A stretch of DNA of 64,000 bases from NCBI GenBank assembly GCA_947467145.1, contig CANIGJ010000013.1:38048-102047 (forward strand), read 5' to 3'. Within the stretch, counting starts at the first letter, position 1, and each line of letters opens with the position of its first letter. This document shows, in pieces, positions 17,283-26,002 of the stretch. The position numbers were made by a program, and so were the translations under genes. A model generated the notes under the pieces. That model saw nothing but the letters and a program-made list of their open reading frames with translations. It was not told the DNA's origin and did no database searches. The DNA is from Rhodospirillaceae bacterium (GTDB taxonomy: Bacteria > Pseudomonadota > Alphaproteobacteria > Rhodospirillales > UBA2165).

Positions 17283-18839
17283 ATGCATCGTCGTACTTTC
17301 CTTCATCTTGCCGGGACGAGCGCGCTCAGCACCTTGGCGGCGCCCGCGCTGCTGGGCTGCGCGACTTCCGCGCCCACCTGGACGAACGATCCGTTTGCGC
17401 TCGGTGTCGCGGCGGGCGATCCGGCGCCCGACGGCTTCGTGTTGTGGACGCGCCTCATCTCCGCCAACGGATTGCCGAAAGGCAATATCGAGATCGCCTA
17501 CGAGATCGCCACCGATGAAACTATGCGCGAGATCGTGCGGCGCGGTACAGCCGTCGCCGAGGCCGCATACGCCCATTCGGTTCATCTTGAAATCCACGGC
17601 CTGACACCGGGGCGGCCTTATTGGTATCGCTTCATGAGCGGTACCGCGTCGAGCCGCGTCGGCAAGGCCGCCACGCTACCGGCACCGGGTGCCCGCGTCG
17701 ACAATCTGCGCTTCGCGTTCGTGTCCTGCGCCAACTACGAGATCGGTTATTTCTCGGCCTATCGCCATCTTGCCGACGAGCAGCCGGATCTCGTCCTGTT
17801 TCTCGGCGATTACATCTACGAATATATCGAACGCCGTCGCCCGACCGTGCGCCTGCACAGCGACGAGAAAGAAGCGACGACGCTTGCCGGGTATCGCAAT
17901 CGTTATGCGCAATATCGCCAGGATCCCGACCTGCAACGCCTGCACGCCACCGTGCCGATGCTGGTCAGCTGGGACGATCACGAGGTCGACAACGATTACA
18001 CATCCGAATGGTCATCGACTTTCGCCGATCCGGTGAAGTTCGCCGCCAGGCGGGCCGCCGCCTATCAGGCGTTCTACGAACATATGCCGCTGCGCCCCAG
18101 CCGCTACGATGCGCGGAGCCACGCGATCCGGCTCAACGATCGCTTCGCCTATGGCGATCTGCTCGAAATCGCACTGACCGATCCCCGCCAATACCGTTCG
18201 CGCCTCGCCTGCCCGACACAACCCGATCGCGGGCGCGGGCATCTTGAAACGCTCGCGAGCTGCCCTGAACTCGTCGATCCAACGCGCTCGTTCTTCGGGC
18301 TGGCCCAGGAACGCTGGCTGATGGACGGACTCGCGCGCACGACGGCGCGCTGGAACGTGATCGCGCAAAGCACGCTGATGTCGCAATGGCGTCAGCGCGA
18401 CCAGAACAATGAGATCAGTTTCTGGACCGAGGACTGGAACGGCTACGCGCCCAGCCGCACGCGCCTGCTACAACACATTCATAATGCGCGCGTCGCCAAT
18501 CCGGTCGTCATCGGCGGCGACGTGCACTCGTTCTGGGCGAACGATCTGAAGCTCGATTTCGACAACCCGAAATCCCCGACTGTCGCCACCGAACTCGTCG
18601 GCACGTCGATCACCTCGGTCGGGCCGAATTACGAGACCTTCACCAAGTATCTGCCCGACAATCCGCATGTGCGCTACTTCGAGAGCCGGCGGCGCGGCTA
18701 CACGTCGGTCGATCTCACGCGCAACCGTATGACGACGCGTTTTCGCAACGTGTCGGACGTGCACAAACCCGATGCGACGATTGCGACGCTCAAGACTTTC
18801 GTGGTCGAGGACGGCAAAACGGGCGTGGTTCCCGCCTAA
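17283..18839 (+). CDS. phoD: PhoD-like alkaline phosphatase/phosphodiesterase, Tat-exported
   Basis: A 518-residue PhoD-family metallophosphatase. The N-terminus carries a twin-arginine-type signal (H-R-R-T-F-L) and a possible lipobox (A-L-L-G-C). A small PhoD N-terminal domain (V-A-A-G-D-P, then VLWTRL) leads into the catalytic domain. The metal-site motifs there are F-V-S-C-A-N-Y, F-L-G-D-Y-I-Y-E, S-W-D-D-H-E-V-D-N-D and I-G-G-D-V-H-S-F. Family enzymes use Ca and Fe to release phosphate from phosphodiesters outside the cytoplasm. It lies 39 bases after the SIMPL gene. Confidence 0.92.
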   Translation: MHRRTFLHLAGTSALSTLAAPALLGCATSAPTWTNDPFALGVAAGDPAPDGFVLWTRLISANGLPKGNIEIAYEIATDETMREIVRRGTAVAEAAYAHSVHLEIHGLTPGRPYWYRFMSGTASSRVGKAATLPAPGARVDNLRFAFVSCANYEIGYFSAYRHLADEQPDLVLFLGDYIYEYIERRRPTVRLHSDEKEATTLAGYRNRYAQYRQDPDLQRLHATVPMLVSWDDHEVDNDYTSEWSSTFADPVKFAARRAAAYQAFYEHMPLRPSRYDARSHAIRLNDRFAYGDLLEIALTDPRQYRSRLACPTQPDRGRGHLETLASCPELVDPTRSFFGLAQERWLMDGLARTTARWNVIAQSTLMSQWRQRDQNNEISFWTEDWNGYAPSRTRLLQHIHNARVANPVVIGGDVHSFWANDLKLDFDNPKSPTVATELVGTSITSVGPNYETFTKYLPDNPHVRYFESRRRGYTSVDLTRNRMTTRFRNVSDVHKPDATIATLKTFVVEDGKTGVVPA

Positions 18840-18848
18840 GCCCTGAGC

Positions 18849-18957
18849 GTCATCCTCCGGCTTGACCGGAGGATCCACGAAAGCGCGATAGCGCGAAAAG
18901 ACTCATGTCGGCGCAGACGCGCCTCCCGTGGATGGCTGGATCAAGTCCGGCCATGAC
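18849..18957. repeat. Imperfect intergenic inverted repeat (REP/RIME-like)
   Basis: Segment 18849-18879 (starting GTCATCCTCC) is repeated in reverse complement at 18927-18957 (ending CCATGAC), with about a quarter of bases differing. Each arm itself holds a short hairpin (CCTCCGGC...CCGGAGG in the left arm). It fills the gap between convergent phoD and pepA. Similar palindromic modules are scattered in alphaproteobacterial genomes. No second copy is seen here. Confidence 0.6.
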
Positions 18958-18973
18958 GACCGAATTTAGGGCG

Positions 18974-20476
18974 TCAGCCCTCGTAGAAATCCGTCACGAA
19001 CTGATCGAGCAGACGCACGCCGAACGCGGTGCCGCCCTTCGGCACGGTCGGCGCGTCGGATTTCGACCAGGTCACGCCTGCGATATCCAGGTGCGCCCAC
19101 GGCGTCTTCTCGACGAAACGCTGCAGGAACTGCGCGGCGATGATCGAGCCGCCGCCACGTCCACCGATGTTCTTCATATCGGCGCCGTCGGTGTTCAGCT
19201 CCTTGTCGTATTCCGCGCCCATCGGCATGCGCCACAGCTTTTCGCCGATCTTCTGGCCCGCCTTGGTGAGCTTGTCCGACAGCGCATCGTCGTTGGAGAA
19301 CAGGCCTGCATATTGCGCGCCGAGCGACACGATGATCGCGCCGGTCAGAGTGGCGAGATTGACCATGAATTTCGGATTGAAGCGTTCCTTGCAGTACCAG
19401 AGCGCATCGGCCAGCACCAAGCGGCCTTCGGCGTCGGTGTTGATCACTTCGATCGTCTGACCGGACATCGATGTGACGATATCGCCCGGACGCTGTGCGT
19501 TGCCGCCCGGCATGTTCTCGACGCAGCCGATGATGCCGACGACGTTCACCTTTGCCTTACGGCCGGCGAGCGCCATCATCAGGCCGACGACGACACCGGC
19601 GCCGCCCATGTCCCATTTCATGTCTTCCATGCCGCCGGCCGGCTTGATCGAGATGCCGCCGGTATCGAAGCACACGCCCTTGCCGAGGAAGGCGATCGGC
19701 TGTTCGCGGCGCGCGGCGGCACCTTTACCGTTGTAGGTCATGACCACGAGCTTGGATTCGCGGATGCTGCCCTGACCGACGCCGAGTAGCGAGCCCATGC
19801 CCAGCTTCTTCATCTGCGCTTCGCCCAGGATCTCGACCTTCACGCCGAGCTTCTTCAATTCATCGGCAGAGCGTTTGGCGAGTTCGGCCGGGTACAGAAT
19901 GTTCGCGGGCTCGGACACCAGATCGCGCGTGAAGAACACGCCGTTGGCGATCTTGTCGAGCGTTGCGTAGGATTTTTTCGCGACGTCGAATTTCTCGACC
20001 TGGAACGCGAGGGTGCGCAAGGACGGCTTGTCGGCCGCCTTTTCCTTGGTGCGGTATTTATCGAACCGGTAGGAGCGCAGCCGCGCGCCGTACGCCAGGC
20101 GCGCCGCACTTTCCGGCGCACTCAATCCGGCACCCGGCACATGATCGACCGCGACCGCCACAGCGCCCGACTTGTCGCGCTGGGTTTCGGCATAGATGCG
20201 CCCGCCGAGATTTTCCATTTCCGCTACCGCGATCTCGTCGGGCTTGCCGAGACCGACCAGCAAGATGCGGTCGAGTCGGGTTCCGGCGGGTGCAACCAGC
20301 GACAGGCTTTGGCCCTTATTGCCCTCGAAGCGGCCGGCCTTGAGCGCGCGTTTGATGGCGCCGCCGGTCTGGCGATCGAGTGCCGCCGCCGATTTCGTCA
20401 AGGTGCCCTTGGCGAGGACGCCGACGACCACTGTGCCTGTCGCCGGCAAGCCGGGTTTGACGAAGGAAATTTTCAT
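18974..20476 (-). CDS. pepA: Leucyl (cytosol) aminopeptidase, M17 family
   Basis: A 500-residue M17 aminopeptidase that removes N-terminal residues from peptides; in E. coli it also acts as a DNA-binding protein. The catalytic domain shows the metal-binding segments G-K-G-V-C-F-D-T-G-G, M-K-W-D-M-G-G-A and the hallmark N-T-D-A-E-G-R-L. The N-terminal half (residues 1-170) is the divergent macro-like domain. In E. coli pepA adjoins holC on one side and diverges from lptF on the other. The same orientation is kept here, but with large insertions on both sides. Confidence 0.95.
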   Translation of the reverse strand: MKISFVKPGLPATGTVVVGVLAKGTLTKSAAALDRQTGGAIKRALKAGRFEGNKGQSLSLVAPAGTRLDRILLVGLGKPDEIAVAEMENLGGRIYAETQRDKSGAVAVAVDHVPGAGLSAPESAARLAYGARLRSYRFDKYRTKEKAADKPSLRTLAFQVEKFDVAKKSYATLDKIANGVFFTRDLVSEPANILYPAELAKRSADELKKLGVKVEILGEAQMKKLGMGSLLGVGQGSIRESKLVVMTYNGKGAAARREQPIAFLGKGVCFDTGGISIKPAGGMEDMKWDMGGAGVVVGLMMALAGRKAKVNVVGIIGCVENMPGGNAQRPGDIVTSMSGQTIEVINTDAEGRLVLADALWYCKERFNPKFMVNLATLTGAIIVSLGAQYAGLFSNDDALSDKLTKAGQKIGEKLWRMPMGAEYDKELNTDGADMKNIGGRGGGSIIAAQFLQRFVEKTPWAHLDIAGVTWSKSDAPTVPKGGTAFGVRLLDQFVTDFYEG

Positions 20477-20559
20477 GACGGATCTTTCACGAACGTTGAA
20501 TGGAGGAATCGCACTTCAGATAACAACTTTAACGTTGCCGGACCCCGCCTTGAAAGACC

Positions 20560-21510
20560 CTAGTTGGGGTCATCCCCGGCCTGCTTCTTATTGCCGCCGC
20601 TGGCGAGCCAGACCAGCCCGGCCGGCAAGGACAGCACAAGGCTGACGACGCCGAACAGGATCGACAGCACGAAGGCATCGCCTTGCGCGACGCCGACAAA
20701 GGCGAACAGCGTGACCATCGCGCCTTCGCGCAAGCCCCATCCGGCAATGGAAATCGGAATGGTCGTAATCAAGATCACAGGCGGGACGAGCACGATGCAA
20801 TCGAGCAAATCGACGTGATCGAGATTGAGCGCCTGCGCCAAGGTGTAGAACATGGCCGAGACCAGCAATTGGCCGGTCACACCAAGCATGATCGCGCCCG
20901 CCGCATAGCCCGGATGCAGGAACAGGCTTTTCGCATCCGCACCCAATTGCACGATGCCGCGCACGACGGTCCATTTGCGCCAGCGCTCGGGTGTGCGGTC
21001 GAGCATCATCAAGAAGCAGATGCCACCGATGCCGGCGGCGGCGAGCAACGGAAAGACATACTTCGCCGGATTGTCGCCGATGCGCGCCAGCAGGAATGGC
21101 TGCGTCACCACAACCAGAAGGATGAGGCCCAGGACCGCGACCACCCGTTCCAGCATCACGCTGTTGACTGCGGTCGCCAAGGACAGCCCGGCACGCCGGC
21201 TCAACACCATACGCGCCGCATCGCCGCCGATGGTCGACGGTAGCGCCTGATTGAAGAAGGCGGCGATATAGATCATGCGCAGCGCGGCCCAAAAGCCCAG
21301 GCGCGAGCCGAGCGCCCAGATCACGATTTCCCAACGCAACGAATTGTTGGCCAGCAGGGCGGTAAAGATGACGGCCGAGACGGCCAACCAGCGCATATCC
21401 GCCTGGGCCATGCGCTGCGCGGCGTCGCCCAGATCGAACGTCGTCGCCATATAGGCGATCAGCGCCACCGAAATCGCGAATTTAACGATAAAGCCCAGGT
21501 ACCGCTGCAT
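20560..21510 (-). CDS. Lysylphosphatidylglycerol synthase/flippase-type membrane protein (UPF0104)
   Basis: A 316-residue protein with about eight membrane helices. It has the two signatures of the family that includes the MprF membrane half and AglD: F-N-Q-A-L-P-S-T-I-G-G-D near residue 90, and S-I-A-G-W-G-L-R-E-G near residue 255. There is no soluble aminoacyl-transferase domain, so it is unlikely to lysinylate lipids itself. A lipid or glycan-lipid flippase role is more likely. The end is Lys/Asp-rich. It lies 83 bases upstream of pepA on the same strand. Confidence 0.8.
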   Translation of the reverse strand: MQRYLGFIVKFAISVALIAYMATTFDLGDAAQRMAQADMRWLAVSAVIFTALLANNSLRWEIVIWALGSRLGFWAALRMIYIAAFFNQALPSTIGGDAARMVLSRRAGLSLATAVNSVMLERVVAVLGLILLVVVTQPFLLARIGDNPAKYVFPLLAAAGIGGICFLMMLDRTPERWRKWTVVRGIVQLGADAKSLFLHPGYAAGAIMLGVTGQLLVSAMFYTLAQALNLDHVDLLDCIVLVPPVILITTIPISIAGWGLREGAMVTLFAFVGVAQGDAFVLSILFGVVSLVLSLPAGLVWLASGGNKKQAGDDPN

Positions 21511-21583
21511 GGCCGAGGGGCTTAGGCCAATTCGGCCCGAGATTCAATGATTTGGGCCGCAAAACTCCGTCATCCCGCGCCGG

Positions 21584-22078
21584 CTAGGCGGTTTTCTTGG
21601 GCTTCGGCGCGGACTTCTGATTTGCCGGCATGTCCTGATCGACCACCCGGACCATGAGCGCGAGGAACTGACGGCGCTCGTCCGGCATCAGTTTCGCCAG
21701 CATGCGGCGTTGCGCCCGGTCGGCGGCGGGCAGCAATTCGCCCAAGAGCTGTTCGCCGTCCGCCGTCAGCGACAAGAGATTCGAGCGCCGGTCATGGGCC
21801 GCCGGGATACGCGTGATCAGCCCCTTGTTTTCCAGCCGCAGCACCACACCCGCCACGGTCGTGCGGTCGAGCTTGATGGCGTTGGCCAGGCGCAATTGAT
21901 CGATCCCCGGGCGGAACTGGATGGCGCGCAGCGCCGCCAATTGGACCGGGGTGATATCGCCATGCGGGGTCTCGTCATAATAGAAGGCATCGGCCGCCTG
22001 GTGCATGCGGCGGATCAGATAGTTCAGCCGTTTGAGCTGATCGTCCTGCAAATTATCGTCGGGGGCATCATCGGCCAT
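21584..22078 (-). CDS. MarR-family transcriptional regulator
   Basis: A 164-residue winged-helix repressor. The core is P-V-Q-L-A-A-L-R-A-I, the recognition region RLANAIKLDRTTVAGVVLRLENKGLI, and the wing with a conserved D-R-R-S-N (AHDRRSNLLSLTADG). A short Lys/Pro-rich tail ends the protein. MarR proteins of this type usually repress a divergent catabolic operon and release on binding the aromatic substrate or its CoA ester. The divergent CoA-transferase operon starts 122 bases away, and a perfect inverted repeat lies in between. Confidence 0.9.
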   Translation of the reverse strand: MADDAPDDNLQDDQLKRLNYLIRRMHQAADAFYYDETPHGDITPVQLAALRAIQFRPGIDQLRLANAIKLDRTTVAGVVLRLENKGLITRIPAAHDRRSNLLSLTADGEQLLGELLPAADRAQRRMLAKLMPDERRQFLALMVRVVDQDMPANQKSAPKPKKTA

Positions 22079-22114
22079 GGCCCCCTTTTACCCCCGGTCG
22101 CGGCCCAAGACCAC

Positions 22115-22140
22115 AAATTAATCAGTATTGTGATTAATTT
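22115..22140. promoter_or_regulatory. Probable MarR operator
   Basis: AAATTAATCA (22115-22124) is perfectly mirrored by TGATTAATTT (22131-22140) around GTATTG. It sits mid-way between the MarR start (22078) and the CoA-transferase start (22200). Its AT-rich palindromic form is typical for a MarR dimer. Binding is inferred. Confidence 0.72.
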
Positions 22141-22199
22141 CGTTGACTCAGGCCAATGCTCGACCTAGGAGTCGAGGGTCACAGTGAGGAAAATTAAGA

Positions 22200-23147
22200 A
22201 TGGCCGACACGCCTAAATTCCAAATCCCGCTCGACGAGCAGGCGGCCAAATCGGCCAAGCGCCGCAGCAAGCTCATCAGCCTCGAAGAAGCCGGTAAGAT
22301 CATCGCGTCAAAAAAGACCGTCTCGCTCGCCGGTTCACACTCGGCCGATGCGGCCATGAGCCTGATCCGCGCCGCCATTCGCGCCGGCGCGAAAGACATG
22401 ACGATGATCCCGCCGGTGACGACCTCGATCGCCGCCGACCTGCCGATCGCGGCCAAGATGCTGTCGAAGCTCTATCTGTCCTACGTCGGTTTCGAAGTCT
22501 GGGGCATGGCGCCCGCCTTCCGCGAGGCGGCCGAGAACCAGACGATGGAGATCATCGAGGCCGACGAGCCGTTCATCCTGCTCGGCACGCAGGCCGCCGC
22601 CGGCGGCCGGCCGTTCAACGCCGTTCAGTATATGTACGATGCGACGTCGCATCCGAAACTGAACCCCTACATCAAGACCGTCGTCGATCCCTATTCGGGG
22701 CGCACGGTCTATACGATCCCGCCGCTGCATTCCGATGTCTTCATCATGCATGCGCAGGCCTGCGACGAATTCGGCAACGCGCAATGCTGGGGCGGCAGCG
22801 GCCAGGAACGCGACAAGGCCAAGGCCGCCAAGATGGTGATCGTGCAGACCGACGAAATCGTCTCATCGAAGGAGATCGAGAAGGACGCCGGCAAGCAGAC
22901 CATCCCGGGCCTGTGGGTCGATCATGTGGTGCATGTGCCCTATGCCGCACATCCGACATTTTCGTCGTTTAACTATGCTCCCGATGAAGAGCACCTAAAG
23001 CTCTATATCGACATGGTGAAGAACGGCAAAGCCAAGGAATATATCGAGACCTATGTGACCGGTCCGAAGGATCACATGGATTACATCGAGCGCGTCGGCG
23101 GCATGAACCGCATGGAACACCTCCGCAAACAATATCAGGAAGGATAA
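22200..23147 (+). CDS. CoA-transferase family protein, subunit A (glutaconate/IpdA-like)
   Basis: A 315-residue alpha subunit of a class I CoA-transferase family. It has a Lys/Ser-rich start, the S-L-A-G-S-H-S strand near residue 45, and the conserved FEVWGMAPAFREAAE segment followed by a Glu-rich stretch. DVFIMHAQACDEFGNAQCWG is the usual acyl-CoA-binding region. Such pairs move CoA between carboxylates. The related IpdAB pair instead opens a steroid-derived ring by hydrolysis. The gene leads the operon facing MarR, and its partner begins 5 bases after the stop. The substrate is unknown. Confidence 0.82.
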   Translation: MADTPKFQIPLDEQAAKSAKRRSKLISLEEAGKIIASKKTVSLAGSHSADAAMSLIRAAIRAGAKDMTMIPPVTTSIAADLPIAAKMLSKLYLSYVGFEVWGMAPAFREAAENQTMEIIEADEPFILLGTQAAAGGRPFNAVQYMYDATSHPKLNPYIKTVVDPYSGRTVYTIPPLHSDVFIMHAQACDEFGNAQCWGGSGQERDKAKAAKMVIVQTDEIVSSKEIEKDAGKQTIPGLWVDHVVHVPYAAHPTFSSFNYAPDEEHLKLYIDMVKNGKAKEYIETYVTGPKDHMDYIERVGGMNRMEHLRKQYQEG

Positions 23148-23152
23148 GGCAC

Positions 23153-23998
23153 ATGGCAGAAGTCGCTTATCCCGGAACCGACCGCTATTCGATGGCCGAA
23201 CTGATGGCCATCCTGCTCGCGCGCATGGCGGCGGGCGAAGCCGAAAGCGCCGGCGGCGGTGGCGCCAACCAGATCATCAGCCTGGCCGGCAACAAGTTGG
23301 CGCAGGCCACCACCGCGCCCAACGTGTGGCTCTTCACCGGCGGCGCCGGCGTCTACAATGGCAAGTTCGACCGCCTGCCGCTCGGCACGTGGGATTCGCG
23401 TTGCGGCCAGGACGCCGAATGCAAGATCCCGCTGATCGACATCGCCGACGGTTTGACCAAGGGTGTGAACGACAACCTGCCGCGGCGCGTACAACGCGTC
23501 GGCGCCGGCGGGCTCGGCGGCATCCAGGTCGACAAATACGGCAACATCAACATGATCGGCATCGGCCCGCATCCGAAGCTGAAGGTGCGCGGCCCGGGCA
23601 GCGTGGGCTCGATCTGGCTCGGCGCCGGCCAAACCAACATCTTCCTGCAGCATCACGGCAAACGCCTGTTCGTCGAGAAATGCGATTATGTCAGCGGCGC
23701 CGGCTGGCTGTCGGGCGGCGATGCCCGCGCCAAGACGCTGAACGGCCGCGAAGGACCGCGCTACGTGTGGACGCCGATCGCGGTGATGGACTTCACCGAG
23801 GACGAGCACCGCATGCGCATCTGCACGGTGCATCCGGGCTATACGGTCGCCGACGTCGTCGCCAACACGGGCTTTGAGCTGGTGATCCCCGACAATGTGC
23901 CGCAGACCGTGGCGCCAACCGACTACGAGCTGCATGCGCTGCGCACCAAGGTCGATCCCGATGGACAATTGCGCACCAAGCGGGTGACGGTGGGCTAA
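23153..23998 (+). CDS. CoA-transferase family protein, subunit B (glutaconate/IpdB-like)
   Basis: A 281-residue beta subunit. It shows the Gly-rich G-G-G-A-N-Q loop near residue 42, then VWLFTGGAGVYNG, and an R-V-G-A-G-G-L-G-G-I-Q-V-D-K-Y-G-N-I-N segment typical of the beta fold. I do not see the usual S-E-N-G catalytic Glu signature of true class I transferases. A hydrolase-like or altered mechanism, as in IpdAB, is therefore possible. It is tightly coupled to subunit A and followed 56 bases later by the FAD dehydrogenase gene. Confidence 0.8.
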   Translation: MAEVAYPGTDRYSMAELMAILLARMAAGEAESAGGGGANQIISLAGNKLAQATTAPNVWLFTGGAGVYNGKFDRLPLGTWDSRCGQDAECKIPLIDIADGLTKGVNDNLPRRVQRVGAGGLGGIQVDKYGNINMIGIGPHPKLKVRGPGSVGSIWLGAGQTNIFLQHHGKRLFVEKCDYVSGAGWLSGGDARAKTLNGREGPRYVWTPIAVMDFTEDEHRMRICTVHPGYTVADVVANTGFELVIPDNVPQTVAPTDYELHALRTKVDPDGQLRTKRVTVG

Positions 23999-24054
23999 AA
24001 CAGGCTACAGTCCAGAACCGGCGTAAGACCGGTCCAGAAACAGGGAGAACAGAT

Positions 24055-25509
24055 ATGACAGACGAAACAACGTGTGACGTACTGATCATCGGCTTCGGCG
24101 GCGCCGGCGCATCGGCCGCCATCGAGGCGCACGACGCGGGCGCCGAGGTCATCATCATCGAGAAGCTCGACGAGCCCGGCGGCAATACGCGGTGGAGCAA
24201 TTGTTCCTGGTTCTCGCCGCCGCCCGGCACCGAGAAGATGGCCGTCGAACATATCGACGCGCTGTGCTTCGGACGCACGCCGATCCCGGTCATCGAAGCC
24301 TATGTGAAGATGGCGGGCGAGACCAAAGCCTGGCTCGAAGGGTTCGGCGCCACCGCCAAGACGACGCATTTCCTGAACGTGCGCTATCCGACGATCACCC
24401 ATCCGTCCTGGCCGAATTTCCCGGGCTCGGCCGCCATGGTGAACCAGACCGTGATGTCGCCACGCGACGATCAGCCGAACGGCGAACGCCTGTTTCAGCT
24501 GCTTGCCGAACAAGTAACCAAGCGCGGCATCAAGGCGATCACCGGTGCTCCCGCGAAGGAACTCATCACCAACGACAAAGGCGACGTGATCGGCGCCACC
24601 TACACCAAGGGTGGCCAGACGCACACCATCAAAGCGCGGCGCTCGGTCGTCCTCACCACCGGCGGCTTCGAATTCAACGAAGAAATGAAGAACGAATATC
24701 TGCCGATCTATCCGGTCACCGCCATCGGCAGCCCGGGCAATACCGGCGACGGCATCACCATGGCGCGCAAACTCGGTGCGCAGATTTGGCATATGGGCGT
24801 GTGCGTCGCGGGCTTCGGCCTCGAGGTCGAGGGGTATCCCGGCGGCTTCGGCATTTCCTTCCCGACGCCGCATTTCATCCACGTCAACAAATACGGCAAG
24901 CGTTTCGCCAACGAGCTGGGCACCGAAATGCATTTCGCCTGGCACGGCGTCGCGGCCTTCGATCCAAAAAAGCCCGGCCATCCCACCTTGCCGTCCTACG
25001 CCATCTTCGGCGAAGAGGCGTTCAAGAAAGGCGCGGTCAGCATCGGCACTGCGGGTACGACACGCCATTATAAATGGAGCGCCGACAATTCCGCCGAACT
25101 CGCCAAGGGCTGGATCAAAAAGGCCGACAGCATCGCCGAGCTGGCCAAGATCTTGAAGCTCGACGCGGCCGCGCTGGAAAAGACCGTCACCAAATACAAC
25201 GAAGCCTGCGGCACGGGCGTCGACGGCGATTTCCATCGCAGCAAGGACACCATGCAGCCGATCAAAGGGCCGTTCTACGCCATGGAAATGCATCTGCGCA
25301 TGGTCAACACCATGGGAGGGCCGCGCCGCGACGAAAACGCCCGCGTGGTGAAACCGGACGGCACGCCGATCGGGCGCTTGTTCTCGGCGGGCGAGCTCGG
25401 CTCATTGTGGGGGCATCTATATTGCGGCGGCGGCAATGTCGGCGAAGCGCTCGCCATCGGGCGACAGGCCGGACAGAACGCCGCCAAAGAGAAGCCTTGG
25501 TCTAATTGA
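24055..25509 (+). CDS. FAD-dependent dehydrogenase (fumarate reductase / ketosteroid dehydrogenase-like)
   Basis: A 484-residue flavoprotein of the FAD_binding_2 family. The dinucleotide fold is at the N-terminus (I-I-G-F-G-G-A-G-A-S-A-A, then an E-K at the end of the second strand). V-L-T-T-G-G-F follows near residue 200, and the C-terminal FAD motif is G-E-L-G-S-L-W-G-H-L-Y-C-G-G-G-N. Homologues desaturate ring ketones or reduce enoates. With the CoA-transferase pair it suggests a ring-modification and CoA-thioester route. No heme or Tat signal is present, so it is cytoplasmic. It is the third gene of the MarR-facing operon. Confidence 0.87.
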   Translation: MTDETTCDVLIIGFGGAGASAAIEAHDAGAEVIIIEKLDEPGGNTRWSNCSWFSPPPGTEKMAVEHIDALCFGRTPIPVIEAYVKMAGETKAWLEGFGATAKTTHFLNVRYPTITHPSWPNFPGSAAMVNQTVMSPRDDQPNGERLFQLLAEQVTKRGIKAITGAPAKELITNDKGDVIGATYTKGGQTHTIKARRSVVLTTGGFEFNEEMKNEYLPIYPVTAIGSPGNTGDGITMARKLGAQIWHMGVCVAGFGLEVEGYPGGFGISFPTPHFIHVNKYGKRFANELGTEMHFAWHGVAAFDPKKPGHPTLPSYAIFGEEAFKKGAVSIGTAGTTRHYKWSADNSAELAKGWIKKADSIAELAKILKLDAAALEKTVTKYNEACGTGVDGDFHRSKDTMQPIKGPFYAMEMHLRMVNTMGGPRRDENARVVKPDGTPIGRLFSAGELGSLWGHLYCGGGNVGEALAIGRQAGQNAAKEKPWSN

Positions 25510-25538
25510 TGCGCGAGACGCGCAGGGAGTAACTAGGA

Positions 25539-25976
25539 ATGAATGGGATGCCGCTGATCACGCAGCAATTCACGCTCGCGGCGTCCCAATTCCGCGTCTG
25601 GGACCTACTCGCCACCAGCATCCTGCAAAGCATGCCGGTCGAGCAGACTGAAATCGTCAACGATTCCACCATGCGCGGCATTCTGAAATTCAAGTTCGCC
25701 GGCATCACCCTTCCGCTGCGCCTGCAGGTCGAGGTCGCCGACGTCTCGCCGATGGATTCCTTCACCACCCTGGTCACGGTGACCAAGTGGGGCACCGAAA
25801 CCGTGCTGCGCGTGAAGTACGACCTGAAAGTCATCGGCGACGAGGAAATTCAGGTGAATTGCGCCGCCGTGGTCGAGAAGGCACCGGCCTGGATGGCACT
25901 GGTGACGCCGATCCAGAAAAGTTTCGCCGCCAATATGTTCGAGGATATCCGCAAGGAACTCGTTCGCGCGGTCTAG
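25539..25976 (+). CDS. SRPBCC/CoxG-like ligand-binding protein
   Basis: A 145-residue protein with the secondary-structure pattern of the START/SRPBCC fold. It has an opening strand (ITQQFTLAAS), a helix, a run of long beta strands, and a long C-terminal amphipathic helix (TPIQKSFAANMFEDIRKEL). These proteins bind hydrophobic ligands or help mature molybdo-enzymes, as CoxG does. It starts 29 bases after the FAD gene and ends 26 bases before the first SBP gene. It might carry or chaperone the pathway intermediate. The assignment is from fold pattern only. Confidence 0.6.
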   Translation: MNGMPLITQQFTLAASQFRVWDLLATSILQSMPVEQTEIVNDSTMRGILKFKFAGITLPLRLQVEVADVSPMDSFTTLVTVTKWGTETVLRVKYDLKVIGDEEIQVNCAAVVEKAPAWMALVTPIQKSFAANMFEDIRKELVRAV

Positions 25977-26002
25977 TCGTTTTCGTTTTGGGAGAGCTTA
26001 AG

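Noticed and set aside
23995..25293. 432-codon minus-strand frame opposite the FAD dehydrogenase
   Set aside because: The plus strand carries the FAD fold and C-terminal flavin motif. The minus product has no recognisable feature.
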